Shown here: positions 51,848 to 59,781 of the stretch, one piece after another
Position numbering within the stretch: the first letter of the stretch is position 1
Layout: each line of letters begins with the position of its first letter
Origin: Vreelandella zhanjiangensis DSM 21076
Lineage (GTDB): Bacteria > Pseudomonadota > Gammaproteobacteria > Pseudomonadales > Halomonadaceae
Direction of reading: 5' to 3'
DNA: 64,000 nt
NCBI RefSeq assembly: GCF_000377665.1
Contig: NZ_KB898654.1
Coordinates: forward strand, 124,001-188,000
Translations under genes and position numbers: made by a program
Notes under the pieces: generated by a model
Seen by the model: the letters and a program-made list of their open reading frames with translations, nothing else
The model's database searches: none
What the model was told of the DNA's origin: nothing

Positions 51848-53729
51848 ATAGGCCTCCTAATTGCCTGTTGCAGCGAATAGCGTACGCTTGCGCTGGGCCA
51901 TGTGGCCCCGCAAGATAAGACGGTTTTCTCAGCGCGGAGGCGTTATGCCCGACACCGATCGTCAAAGTGGCTGCACTCGTCACGAAACATTGCTGGATAT
52001 TGAGGCGGCCTGGGATTGGCTTTTGGCTATGCGCCATCGTAAGCCCTCCAGCACGCCGCTTGAGCTCAGCCCCGAGGGGCAATGGCATACCCATACGGCC
52101 GTTACGCCAGCAGCCACTGAGTTGCTGGACTGCCTGACACCGCTCGTAAGCCGCGCCTCCTGGGTAATCGCCCAACTGGGGCAGAGCCTGGATGGGCGGA
52201 TTGCGACCCAAAGCGGCCACTCGCATTACATCAACGGTCAAGAAAGCCTGGTGCACCTGCACCGGCTGCGTGCCCTGGTGGATGCCGTGGTGATTGGTGC
52301 GGGCACGGCAAGCGCCGACAACCCCCAATTGACGGTACGCCACGCCACCGGCACTCATCCCACGCGGGTGGTGCTCGACCCACGTGGCCGCGTGCCTCTG
52401 GATATCAAGCTGTTCCACACCGATTCGGCGCCCACGCTGCACGTGGTGGGGCCGGATACAGCGTTTGCGCCGTCGAGTGCCACCGTTCAACGCTGCAGGC
52501 TGCCACTCAATGCCCAGGGGCAGTTCGCCCCCAGCGATGTTATTAACCTGCTTAACCAACGCGGGCTGCAGCGCATCCTGGTGGAAGGCGGCGGCGTTAC
52601 GGTTTCCCAGTTTATCGAGGCCGGTGTGATCGATCGCCTGCATCTTCTGGTCGCCCCGCTGCTGATCGGCTCGGGCAGACCCGGACTGCAAATGACCCCC
52701 ATCGAAACGCTTGAAAGTGCGCTGCGCCCGACGATGCGCCGGTTCCGCTGCGGTGACGACACTCTGTTTGACGTGCTGCTGCGTGCCGCCACCTTCACCT
52801 GATGGTTGAGCGCGGTGATGGCGCGATAGCGCCACCCAGATGCCCGGTAGGCTGGAAAGCAGCACCAGTACCCCATAGGCCAGGGAGACCGCCACGCCCT
52901 GAGCCGTGGGCAACCCGACCAGCGCCCAGGTAGCAACCGCGGCACCTTCGCGCACTCCCCAGCCAGCAACAGAGAGCGGCACCAGCATGGCCAAAAGAAG
53001 CACGGGGGCAAGCGCCAGAATCTGCAGTGCTTCAAGCTCCACACCAATGGCACGCGCGGCGCACACCATTACGAGCCCATAGCTCACCACGATGGTCAGC
53101 GAAGAGGCCAGCTGCAAATTCCACACCCCCCGACTTAACAATCCACGTTTGATATCCAATCGCATGGAGTGCCACCACGCAGGCAGCCTTGAGGAAGACA
53201 GGCGGATTAGCCCTTGCCACACCGCCACCGTCACCACACAAAGTCCACCGACAATCACAAGGCTCACCGGCCACCCCAGCACGGCATGCCAGAGCGGCGA
53301 TAACAGAAGCGCCATCAAGGTTAAAATCACCACGGCGACCTGACCCGAGGTGCGCTCGATGATGACCGCCCGCCAAGCGCTGCCGCGCGATACCGACTGG
53401 CTAGCATGCCGATGGGCACGGCCGGCGTCGCCCAACACTCCGCCGGGTAACAGCTGATTCATGAGTAGCGCCAGGTAGTATTCACGCCAAGCATAGCTAA
53501 AGCGCAGCGGCGCCCCTACCCGCCCAGCGGTAAACTGCCACCGCCAGGCACTCAGCATGATTTGCAGCACGCTGATAAATAGCGCTAACGCTACCCAGCC
53601 AGGCGATAACCGCTCCACCTGAGCCATGATCTCGCGCGGGTTCACAAAGAGTGCCACCGCGCCCAAAAGCGCTACGCTAATGACCCCACGCTGAACCCAG
53701 GGAGAACGCACGATGCGCTTTATGCCCAT
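51834..53729 (-). CDS. LPG-synthase/UPF0104-type membrane protein, frame runs on antisense to the reductase gene
   Basis: Residues 1 to about 315 (53729 to about 52785) form a polytopic membrane protein of the LPG_synthase_TM/YbhN class: about eight helices, LMNQLLPGGVLGDAGRAHRHA (about 90-110, read in parts), IIERTSGQVAVVILTL and VPLSVAGWGVREGAAV are family marks. No in-frame stop occurs there, so the frame continues 315 codons as the antisense of the reductase gene, in low-complexity His/Arg/Gln-rich sequence without a recognisable domain. A stop in another frame (AGGTGA at the end of the membrane part) suggests an old 3' end lost by frameshift, or simple read-through. Confidence 0.65.
   Translation of the reverse strand: MGIKRIVRSPWVQRGVISVALLGAVALFVNPREIMAQVERLSPGWVALALFISVLQIMLSAWRWQFTAGRVGAPLRFSYAWREYYLALLMNQLLPGGVLGDAGRAHRHASQSVSRGSAWRAVIIERTSGQVAVVILTLMALLLSPLWHAVLGWPVSLVIVGGLCVVTVAVWQGLIRLSSSRLPAWWHSMRLDIKRGLLSRGVWNLQLASSLTIVVSYGLVMVCAARAIGVELEALQILALAPVLLLAMLVPLSVAGWGVREGAAVATWALVGLPTAQGVAVSLAYGVLVLLSSLPGIWVALSRHHRAQPSGEGGGTQQHVKQSVVTAAEPAHRRAQRTFKRFDGGHLQSGSARADQQRGDQKMQAIDHTGLDKLGNRNAAAFHQDALQPALVKQVNNIAGGELPLGIEWQPAALNGGTRRRKRCIRPHHVQRGRRIGVEQLDIQRHAATWVEHHPRGMSAGGVAYRQLGVVGACRARTNHHGIHQGTQPVQVHQAFLTVDVMRVAALGRNPPIQALPQLGDYPGGAAYERCQAVQQLSGCWRNGRMGMPLPLGAELKRRAGGLTMAHSQKPIPGRLNIQQCFVTSAATLTIGVGHNASALRKPSYLAGPHGPAQAYAIRCNRQLGGLYVSH
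51945..52802 (+). CDS. RibD C-terminal-type reductase, stand-alone
   Basis: A 285-residue NADPH reductase of the RibD-C/dihydrofolate-reductase fold. The domain starts at about 73 with WVIAQLGQSLDGRIATQSGH; VDAVVIGAGTASADNPQLTVR (read in parts), TRVVLDPRGRV and ILVEGGGVTVSQFIEAGVIDRL are canonical. The cytidine-deaminase half of bacterial RibD is absent. The first 70 residues are unlike known domains. GGAGG precedes ATG 51945. It is divergent from the cyclohydrolase gene (97-base gap) and likely reduces the ribosyl chain of its product, as archaeal and fungal enzymes do. Confidence 0.87.
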   Translation: MPDTDRQSGCTRHETLLDIEAAWDWLLAMRHRKPSSTPLELSPEGQWHTHTAVTPAATELLDCLTPLVSRASWVIAQLGQSLDGRIATQSGHSHYINGQESLVHLHRLRALVDAVVIGAGTASADNPQLTVRHATGTHPTRVVLDPRGRVPLDIKLFHTDSAPTLHVVGPDTAFAPSSATVQRCRLPLNAQGQFAPSDVINLLNQRGLQRILVEGGGVTVSQFIEAGVIDRLHLLVAPLLIGSGRPGLQMTPIETLESALRPTMRRFRCGDDTLFDVLLRAATFT

Positions 53730-53733
53730 AGGC

Positions 53734-55674
53734 TTACTCCGCCCTCAAAGGCGTTGCGAGCAGGTCACAATGGCCAACCCAAATGCCCACTTCACCACTG
53801 GCAACGGCCTGCGTACGCCGCTCACGCCACTCGGCAATTCGGGTTGCGGCTTCGGGTGCCTGCTCTGTCGCGGCTTCGCTCCAGACGTTGATCAAGGCCG
53901 TCATTAGAGGCTGATGTGAACGATTACCTGCCCCCAGTAGCCACGGCGTTTCTACCTGCTCAACCTGATAGCTTGCCTGCTCAAGCGCGCTAACCAGCGC
54001 GCCATGGGCCTGACCGCCGAGCGCCTCACCCAAGCCCTTATCACGCTGTTGATGGGCGATAAACAGCGCCTGCAGCCAATGATCTTCATCATCGGCTTGC
54101 GGTTCGCCATTAGCGTCGGTAAAGCCCCACTCGCCAGTAACGCTAAGCGCCATCAAAAGCGCCTGCTGGTGCGTAGCACAGTGTGCGACGAGCGTTTCAA
54201 TCCAGGTCTGGGAGACGAGATCAAGCAACGCTGACGCGCTCACCAAATGGGCCGATTGCAACGGCGGATGATCCAGAGAATCGAGCGATACGCACAGCGT
54301 TTCCAGTGTTATCGCGCTTTGATCAGCAAGCCTATTAGCACTTGTCGTGGCCTCTTCAAGCAAGGCCGCATCATGATCAATCAGCGTCCAGTGCTGCGGC
54401 AAGGGCATGAAAGAGGCGAGAAAGCGCATATTGCTGCCGCGACCTGCCCCCAAATCAACCAGACGCGGCGCTTGGGTACGCGCGCTTAACCACTGTGCGG
54501 CTTTGCCCGGAAGCTGCTGACTTCTAAACGTAAAATCCACCTCTTCACGCAGCGTCAACCAGTCGGGTGTAAACTGGCTACCCGCACTCAACGCGGGCGC
54601 ATCGCTTAACGCTTTTGCAAATGCTATGCCCGCGGCCTGCCAATCATTGAGCTGCTCACGCGCGGCTAATGCCCCAGCTTTCAAAGAATCACGCAGCGCC
54701 GCGTCATCACAAAAACGGCTTAGGGCATGCTTGAGGGCCTCGACATCACCCGGTGCGACTTTAAGCCCCGCGCCTTCCGGTAAGGTTTCATCCAGGGCGC
54801 CGCCCGTTGTGGTAATGACCGGCAGGCCATGCGCCAGCGCTTCGGTTACCACCATGCCATAGCCTTCATACCAGGAAGGCAGCACCAGCGCATCGGCCTC
54901 CTGGTAGGCCTGTATCAGCGTGGCTTCATCGCACTCGCCGTGCAGTCGAATATTCGCGCTAAGCCCGTTGTCTTCAATAAGCTGCTGCACGCGCTCGGCA
55001 AACGCCGCGTCACGTGCGGCGCCATAACAGTCGCACTGCCAATTGGTCGACGTAACGCCTGCCAAGGCGCGAACCAGCAGATCCTGCCCTTTACGCGGCA
55101 CCAGCGTTGCCACACATAGAAGGCCCAGCGGTTTACCCGGTTCTGCACCTATACTTGCCGAGATTTCACCATTGATAAGAGCCGCATCCACCCCGGGCTC
55201 TACTACGTTAATCTTGGCGGTAATCGGCAGTGAGTAGTGGTCCGCCAATACCTGTAAACGGCGCTGGGTAAACCGGCTGGTGACAATAATTTGCGAGACG
55301 GCGGCCAGGGCCTGCAGCTCACGCTGATGAAACTCCTGTTGCTGTGTATCGCTTAACCCTTGTTCATCGCCTAACGGATGATGCACCAGCGCCGTTATCG
55401 CCAAGCGCTCGGCGTGCTGGGCAATCACTGTCGGGAGCGCCCCCATGGCCAGGCCATCAATCACGACGGTCGCTGCGTCGGGTAAGTCACCTAGCGCAGC
55501 CGATAGCTGGTCACTGGCCTGCTGGTCGGCATCAGGAAAACGCCCCGCCAGGCTAACCACATCAACAGAATGCCCTGCGCCACGCAGCGCTTCGACGATG
55601 CGAGTATCGTAAATATATCCACCGGTGCGCTGATTAAGGTCACCGGCGACGATAAGGGTTAGTGATTGGCTCAT
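53734..55674 (-). CDS. glycosyltransferase (GT4)-methyltransferase fusion
   Basis: A bifunctional cytosolic enzyme of 646 residues. Residues 1-360 are a GT-B glycosyltransferase of family 4: GGYIYDTRIVEALRGAGHSVDVV (read in parts, 18-40), VATLVPRKGQDLLVRAL (188-204) and the nucleotide-sugar site EGYGMVVTEALAHGLPV (270-286). Residues about 385-600 are a SAM methyltransferase with motif I VDLGAGRGSNMRFL (406-419), TLIDHD and a later SLDSL. The ATG overlaps the stop of the T-fold gene by 4 bases. It probably decorates the cluster product with a sugar and a methyl group. Confidence 0.86.
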   Translation of the reverse strand: MSQSLTLIVAGDLNQRTGGYIYDTRIVEALRGAGHSVDVVSLAGRFPDADQQASDQLSAALGDLPDAATVVIDGLAMGALPTVIAQHAERLAITALVHHPLGDEQGLSDTQQQEFHQRELQALAAVSQIIVTSRFTQRRLQVLADHYSLPITAKINVVEPGVDAALINGEISASIGAEPGKPLGLLCVATLVPRKGQDLLVRALAGVTSTNWQCDCYGAARDAAFAERVQQLIEDNGLSANIRLHGECDEATLIQAYQEADALVLPSWYEGYGMVVTEALAHGLPVITTTGGALDETLPEGAGLKVAPGDVEALKHALSRFCDDAALRDSLKAGALAAREQLNDWQAAGIAFAKALSDAPALSAGSQFTPDWLTLREEVDFTFRSQQLPGKAAQWLSARTQAPRLVDLGAGRGSNMRFLASFMPLPQHWTLIDHDAALLEEATTSANRLADQSAITLETLCVSLDSLDHPPLQSAHLVSASALLDLVSQTWIETLVAHCATHQQALLMALSVTGEWGFTDANGEPQADDEDHWLQALFIAHQQRDKGLGEALGGQAHGALVSALEQASYQVEQVETPWLLGAGNRSHQPLMTALINVWSEAATEQAPEAATRIAEWRERRTQAVASGEVGIWVGHCDLLATPLRAE

Positions 55675-56069
55675 AGATCCCCTTCATAGCTTGCCCAGGC
55701 AATATGGGATTCATGCAATTTGACTTCCATACGGGTGATACCCTGCGCGGTCTTACCCATTTTGCCTTCGCCGATGGCATCGGCCAGCCGGCTAAAAATA
55801 ACGCTGGCCATAAATTCGGTAGAGGTGTTTTTGCCCGCAAACGCCTCTTCGTCATCCAGGTTGCGGTAATTCAGGTGCGACAACACTTCTTTAACCGTTT
55901 CGCTCGCAAGGCCAATATCAATCACCAGGCCATCTTCATCCAATTCAGGACGTTGAAATATCACATCAACGACATAGGTAGCCCCATGGGTACGCTGAGC
56001 GGGGCCAAAAATTTCACCTTTAAAACTATGCGCAATCATAAAGTGATCACGAACACATAGACGGTACAT
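55671..56069 (-). CDS. PTPS/QueD-like T-fold protein lacking the catalytic residues
   Basis: A 132-residue tunnelling-fold protein aligning end to end with QueD. Zinc ligands His14 and His28 remain, but the third His of HGH is Ala30 (THGATY). The catalytic Cys is Ala24, and the Asp-His pair (LDHHYLND in E. coli) is Asn67-Tyr68 (LNYRNLDD). The base-binding Glu120 (LHESHIAW) is retained, as is the STE of the PTxE motif. So it can probably still bind a pterin-like ring but cannot use the known chemistry. It is translationally coupled to the glycosyltransferase-methyltransferase. Confidence 0.83.
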   Translation of the reverse strand: MYRLCVRDHFMIAHSFKGEIFGPAQRTHGATYVVDVIFQRPELDEDGLVIDIGLASETVKEVLSHLNYRNLDDEEAFAGKNTSTEFMASVIFSRLADAIGEGKMGKTAQGITRMEVKLHESHIAWASYEGDL

Positions 56070-56093
56070 AAACGCTCCTGGATTTGATTAATT

Positions 56094-57077
56094 TCAAGTG
56101 GGATAACGAAGGCGGTGGCATAACACATCGCTGCCTGTCGCAAAGAGCTTAGGGGCAAGCTGAGGCAGCGTTTCAAAGTCACTCTCGCCGCTGATCAGGG
56201 CATCCAATCGGTTATCGGTCAAGAGGCTCAAGGCAAGGGTCAAGCGGCGCTGGTAATCCCAGCGCGGGCGTAACTTGGCAGGCAGTTGGCCCACTTGGCT
56301 GGCGCGCAGGCTAAGGCGCTGAGAATGAAAAGCCCCACCCAGAGGAATGCTCACATCGCCCTCGCCAAACCAACTCATTTCAATAATACGACCTTCATTG
56401 CCCACCTGAGCGAGCGCTTGGCGTAAGCCTTCAGGGTGGCCGCTGGCGTGAATAACGCAATCCTGATCACTGGGGCCCCGCTCAGGCGTACAGAAGGTAA
56501 GGCCCAAGCGCTCGGCAAGCACTTGGCGATCAGGGTTAATATCGATCAGCGTCGCCGTTACGCCGGGTATCTGCGCGCATAAGTAAGCTACCAGTGTGCC
56601 GACAACGCCAGCACCAATAATGCTGATCTGTTCGCCCAGCATAGGCTCAGCGTCCCACACGCCATTGATGGCGGTTTCCATATTGGCGGCGAGCACGGCT
56701 CGCGCAGCCGGTATGTTTTCAGGGATCGGCAGTACCATCGTGGCGGGCACAACATAGCGGTCTTGATGGGGGTAGAGGCAAAATACCGTTTTACTAAGCA
56801 GATGCTCTGGCCCCTGCTCGACTACGCCAACGTTGCAGTAGCCATACTTGACGGGGCCCGGAAAACGTCCCACCTGGAAAGGCGCCTGCATGCGATCCAC
56901 TTCACTTTCTGGAACACGGCCATTAAACACCAATGACTCGGTGCCCCGACTAACGCCGCTATACAAGGCGCGCACTAGAACGTCACTACTTCCAACGTGG
57001 GCTAGCGGTTCGCTTTTAAGCTTGCCCGTCCCTGGGTGAGTGACCCAAAAGGCCGTGGATGTTTCTGTCGCCGACAT
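56094..57077 (-). CDS. zinc-independent MDR dehydrogenase (BchC-like)
   Basis: Medium-chain dehydrogenase/reductase of 327 residues. The N-terminal catalytic domain has SGVSRGTESLVFNGRVPESE in place of the zinc-binding CGxC/H pair. The NAD(P) fold is ISIIGAGVVGTLVAYLCAQI (about 150). LYPHQDRYVVPA and GYCNVGVV match the BchC/2-desacetyl-hydroxyethyl type more than alcohol dehydrogenases. It is the first gene on the minus strand of the pterin-like cluster, 24 bases before the T-fold gene. The reaction, oxidation or reduction of the cluster intermediate, is inference. Confidence 0.82.
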   Translation of the reverse strand: MSATETSTAFWVTHPGTGKLKSEPLAHVGSSDVLVRALYSGVSRGTESLVFNGRVPESEVDRMQAPFQVGRFPGPVKYGYCNVGVVEQGPEHLLSKTVFCLYPHQDRYVVPATMVLPIPENIPAARAVLAANMETAINGVWDAEPMLGEQISIIGAGVVGTLVAYLCAQIPGVTATLIDINPDRQVLAERLGLTFCTPERGPSDQDCVIHASGHPEGLRQALAQVGNEGRIIEMSWFGEGDVSIPLGGAFHSQRLSLRASQVGQLPAKLRPRWDYQRRLTLALSLLTDNRLDALISGESDFETLPQLAPKLFATGSDVLCHRLRYPT

Positions 57078-57385
57078 GACGGTTCCCTATTATTAGCATT
57101 TTCATCCAATGAATCGGGTGCCCCCGATGGGTAACTCAACGTTACCAATTCATGAACTTATTGTGGCGTTTCTTAAAGCTTAGCGTAGAAAAGCCATTGG
57201 TCGATGAATGCAGGAAGCCAATTTCGTTTAATAGCGTTTAAAAAAAAGTAAGCAGTTTTTAGGAACATCAATACGCTATGATGAATGAGATAGACAACTC
57301 TGTACCTATGTACAAGAATGGTACATATAAAAATATTTGCATCAATTAATTAGCTGCGGACAGACGGTTCGCTCTGCGAGACGCC
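57078..57385. promoter_or_regulatory. divergent control region of the pterin-like cluster
   Basis: An AT-rich 308-base gap between divergent genes. Near the right end a dyad TGTACCTATGTACA (57301-57314) and a further GGTACA (57320-57325) put three TGTAC/GTACA elements within 25 bases, 60-85 bases before the phosphatidyltransferase ATG. This looks like a regulator-binding block; the regulator is unknown. No gene is apparent. Confidence 0.4.
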
Positions 57386-58117
57386 ATGCTTCGATTCTTT
57401 CCCCCCACCTCGACTCCGCTGTTATCCAGCAGGCTATATACCGCTGGCGAACTGATTGTGGGCAGCTTGGCACTCCTGGTACTAGGCATTTTTTTACCGA
57501 CGCTAATGGCCAATACCTTGAACTGGGGGCTGGCATTTGGGGTATATGCACTAATTAGCCTATTGATGATGGTTTTTTGGTCTGGCGGGGCATTGGGATG
57601 GGCGAACCGCATTACGTTACTACGCGCAATACTGGTTGCCTTGGCAGCCGGGGCGCTTGCCAATAACGTCTTCACCCAGGCCATTTGGCTATGGCTAGTG
57701 ATCGCGACCGTGGCGCTTATGCTTGACGGTGTGGATGGCTGGATTGCCAGGCGAACCAAAAGCTATAGCGCGTTTGGCGCACGTTTTGATATGGAGCTGG
57801 ATGCCCTACTGATTCTTCTGCTGTGTATCGGGCTGATTCAACTTGAATCGCTGGGTCTGTGGGTGCTGCTGATTGGCTTAATGCGCTATTTTTTCGTGGC
57901 CGCCAGCTGGCATTTCACCTGGCTATCTGAGCCTTTGTTTGCCAGCTTTCGGCGCAAACTGGTGTGCGTTTGGCAGGTGTCCGCGCTATTGCTGGCATTA
58001 ACGCCGCTTACCCACCCGTTTTTGGCAAGCCTGTTAGCGTTTAGCGCACTAATCTCGCTGGCCTATTCATTTGGGATGGATATTAGGTGGCTCTACAATC
58101 AGTCTCGACATAAATAG
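57386..58117 (+). CDS. CDP-alcohol phosphatidyltransferase
   Basis: Inner-membrane enzyme of 243 residues with about six helices. The full catalytic signature DGx2ARx8Gx3Dx3D is present (Asp117-Gly118, Ala121-Arg122, Gly131, Asp135, Asp139; WIARRTKSYSAFGARFDMEL), with NRITLLRA at 74. It transfers a phosphatidyl or similar phosphoalcohol from a CDP donor to an alcohol. Divergent from the dehydrogenase, it may build the lipid part of the cluster product; a role in common phospholipid synthesis is the alternative. Confidence 0.87.
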   Translation: MLRFFPPTSTPLLSSRLYTAGELIVGSLALLVLGIFLPTLMANTLNWGLAFGVYALISLLMMVFWSGGALGWANRITLLRAILVALAAGALANNVFTQAIWLWLVIATVALMLDGVDGWIARRTKSYSAFGARFDMELDALLILLLCIGLIQLESLGLWVLLIGLMRYFFVAASWHFTWLSEPLFASFRRKLVCVWQVSALLLALTPLTHPFLASLLAFSALISLAYSFGMDIRWLYNQSRHK

Positions 58118-58172
58118 ACCCAAACGTGATCGGGCTAAATCTGGGGCACCTATGAGCCAGCGCCCCGCTTGC

Positions 58173-58583
58173 CTAGTCACTAAGCTGGCTTTGTAGCGCA
58201 TTAAGCTCTTGGGTATGCGTTTCTAATTCCTGGGTTGCTTCTTCGAGCTTAACGCGTCTTTTCTGAATATCGTCTTCATCGCCATCGCTTAGCGCTTCTT
58301 CAAAATCCGCCTGGCGCTCCTGCACTTCGGCAAGGCTTGCTTTCACTTCGTCGGTCGCGTCATTGAGGACACTTTCATTGGTGCAGTTGTTTTCAATCGC
58401 GTCCAAGGCTCGCTGCAAACCCTCTACCCGCTGCTGATTGCCTTGTGACTGGGCATGCTCCAATTGCTGGCGAATATCGCTCGCCTTGCTTTCGCATAAG
58501 GCTTCTGCAGCGCTTGCCATAGATGGCAGTGCCAGTCCTGCCAGTAAGGCTACAAAAGCTACGTTAACTACACGGTTTTTCAT
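58173..58583 (-). CDS. DUF1090 periplasmic protein
   Basis: A 136-residue exported protein. The signal peptide ends SMASAAE (about 26). The mature part is a highly charged helical hairpin: ALCESKASDIRQQLEHAQSQG, then Cys in NNCTNES, then long acidic coiled coil to the end. The two Cys residues (about 30 and 67) may pair. This matches DUF1090 (YqjC-like). The function is unknown. It is convergent with the phosphatidyltransferase. Confidence 0.85.
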   Translation of the reverse strand: MKNRVVNVAFVALLAGLALPSMASAAEALCESKASDIRQQLEHAQSQGNQQRVEGLQRALDAIENNCTNESVLNDATDEVKASLAEVQERQADFEEALSDGDEDDIQKRRVKLEEATQELETHTQELNALQSQLSD

Positions 58584-58744
58584 TGATTTTATCCCTTTTT
58601 AACGACTTATTGCTTAACGTGGTGTTACCACACTGTCGGGCGTTAGATAGCTAAATGGGATAACGGTTCTGACTTATTTTTGCTTTAGGTGTAAAAAACG
58701 ATATAGATAGCAGAAAATACAATTTATTGTATAAGAATAATTTT

Positions 58745-58767
58745 TAATATTCTTTTTTAGAATATTA
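58745..58767 (+). promoter_or_regulatory. candidate CysB autoregulatory site
   Basis: A perfect 9-bp inverted repeat TAATATTCT/AGAATATTA with a 5-T loop lies 25 bases before the cysB-like ATG. Its core ATTC-N7-GAAT (58749-58763) has the T-N11-A geometry of LysR-type sites and recurs upstream of sbp. Confidence 0.55.
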
Positions 58768-58792
58768 AATCTGCTTTCACTGGATACCTGTC

Positions 58793-59725
58793 ATGAATAT
58801 TCAGCAACTGCGTATCGTTCGGGAAACTGTACGGCAGCATTTCAATCTGACTGAAGCCTCTAACGCGCTTTATACCTCTCAGTCAGGTGCCAGTAAGCAT
58901 ATTCGCGACTTGGAAGACGAGCTGGGCGTTGAGTTATTCGAGCGCCGCGGCAAGCGTATTCTTGGGTTAACCGTTGCAGGCAGCACGTTGATCGACTGCA
59001 TTGAGCGCATCTTGCTGGATGTCGAAAATCTCAAGCGTTCGGCTCACCAGCTAACCCATGAAGACCAGGGAAGTCTTGCCATTGCGACAACGCATACTCA
59101 GGCACGCTATGCACTTCCCCCGATTATTGCCCAGTTCAAGAAGGCCTTTCCCAAGGTACATCTGGAGCTCCACCAGTGCGGGCCAGAGGAGATCGTTTCA
59201 CTACTCAAGGCGGGCAAGGTAGATATAGGCATCGCCACCGAAGCGCTGCACGAAGAGAGCCAGCTTTTTGCCTGCTTTCCTTTTTATCACTGGTATCACG
59301 GGGTCATCGTGCCCGAACATCACCCTTTGAACGACGGCTTACCGTTAACGCTTGAGCGAATCGCCGAGCACCCTATTGTTACCTACCATGACGGTTTTAC
59401 GGGCCGAGCACGCATTGACACGGCGTTTACCTCGGTTGGCGTGTATTCCGATATCGTGCTGACTGCCCTGGATGCAGACGTTATCAAAACCTACGTTGAG
59501 CTGGGCATGGGCGTGGGGTTGATTGCCTCCATGGCCTATCACGAAGCGCGCGATCAAGGGCTCAAACTACTGGATGCCAGCGCGCTGTTCCCACGCAACA
59601 CTACCTACCTGGCGCTACGGCGCGGTCATTTTCTACGCGGGTACGTTTATCAATTTCTCAAGCTGTGCCGCGATAACCTGAATGAAGACACCGTTCAGCG
59701 CGTTCTGGCAGGCCGCCAGGATTAA
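58793..59725 (+). CDS. cysB: CysB, LysR-type regulator of sulfur assimilation
   Basis: A 310-residue LysR-family regulator. The helix-turn-helix NLTEASNALYTSQSGASKHI (18-37) and RGKRILGLTVAG are hallmark CysB/Cbl residues. The effector domain (about 92-300) includes TTHTQARYALPP and FTGRARIDTAF, the inducer pocket region that binds acetylserine. It stands just upstream of the sulfate importer genes, on the same strand, which it is expected to activate when sulfur is limiting. Confidence 0.92.
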   Translation: MNIQQLRIVRETVRQHFNLTEASNALYTSQSGASKHIRDLEDELGVELFERRGKRILGLTVAGSTLIDCIERILLDVENLKRSAHQLTHEDQGSLAIATTHTQARYALPPIIAQFKKAFPKVHLELHQCGPEEIVSLLKAGKVDIGIATEALHEESQLFACFPFYHWYHGVIVPEHHPLNDGLPLTLERIAEHPIVTYHDGFTGRARIDTAFTSVGVYSDIVLTALDADVIKTYVELGMGVGLIASMAYHEARDQGLKLLDASALFPRNTTYLALRRGHFLRGYVYQFLKLCRDNLNEDTVQRVLAGRQD

Positions 59726-59781
59726 CCGCAATCTCGCACTCCACTCGTTAAGCTTAAAAAGTAATAAGCAATCCATTTTAT

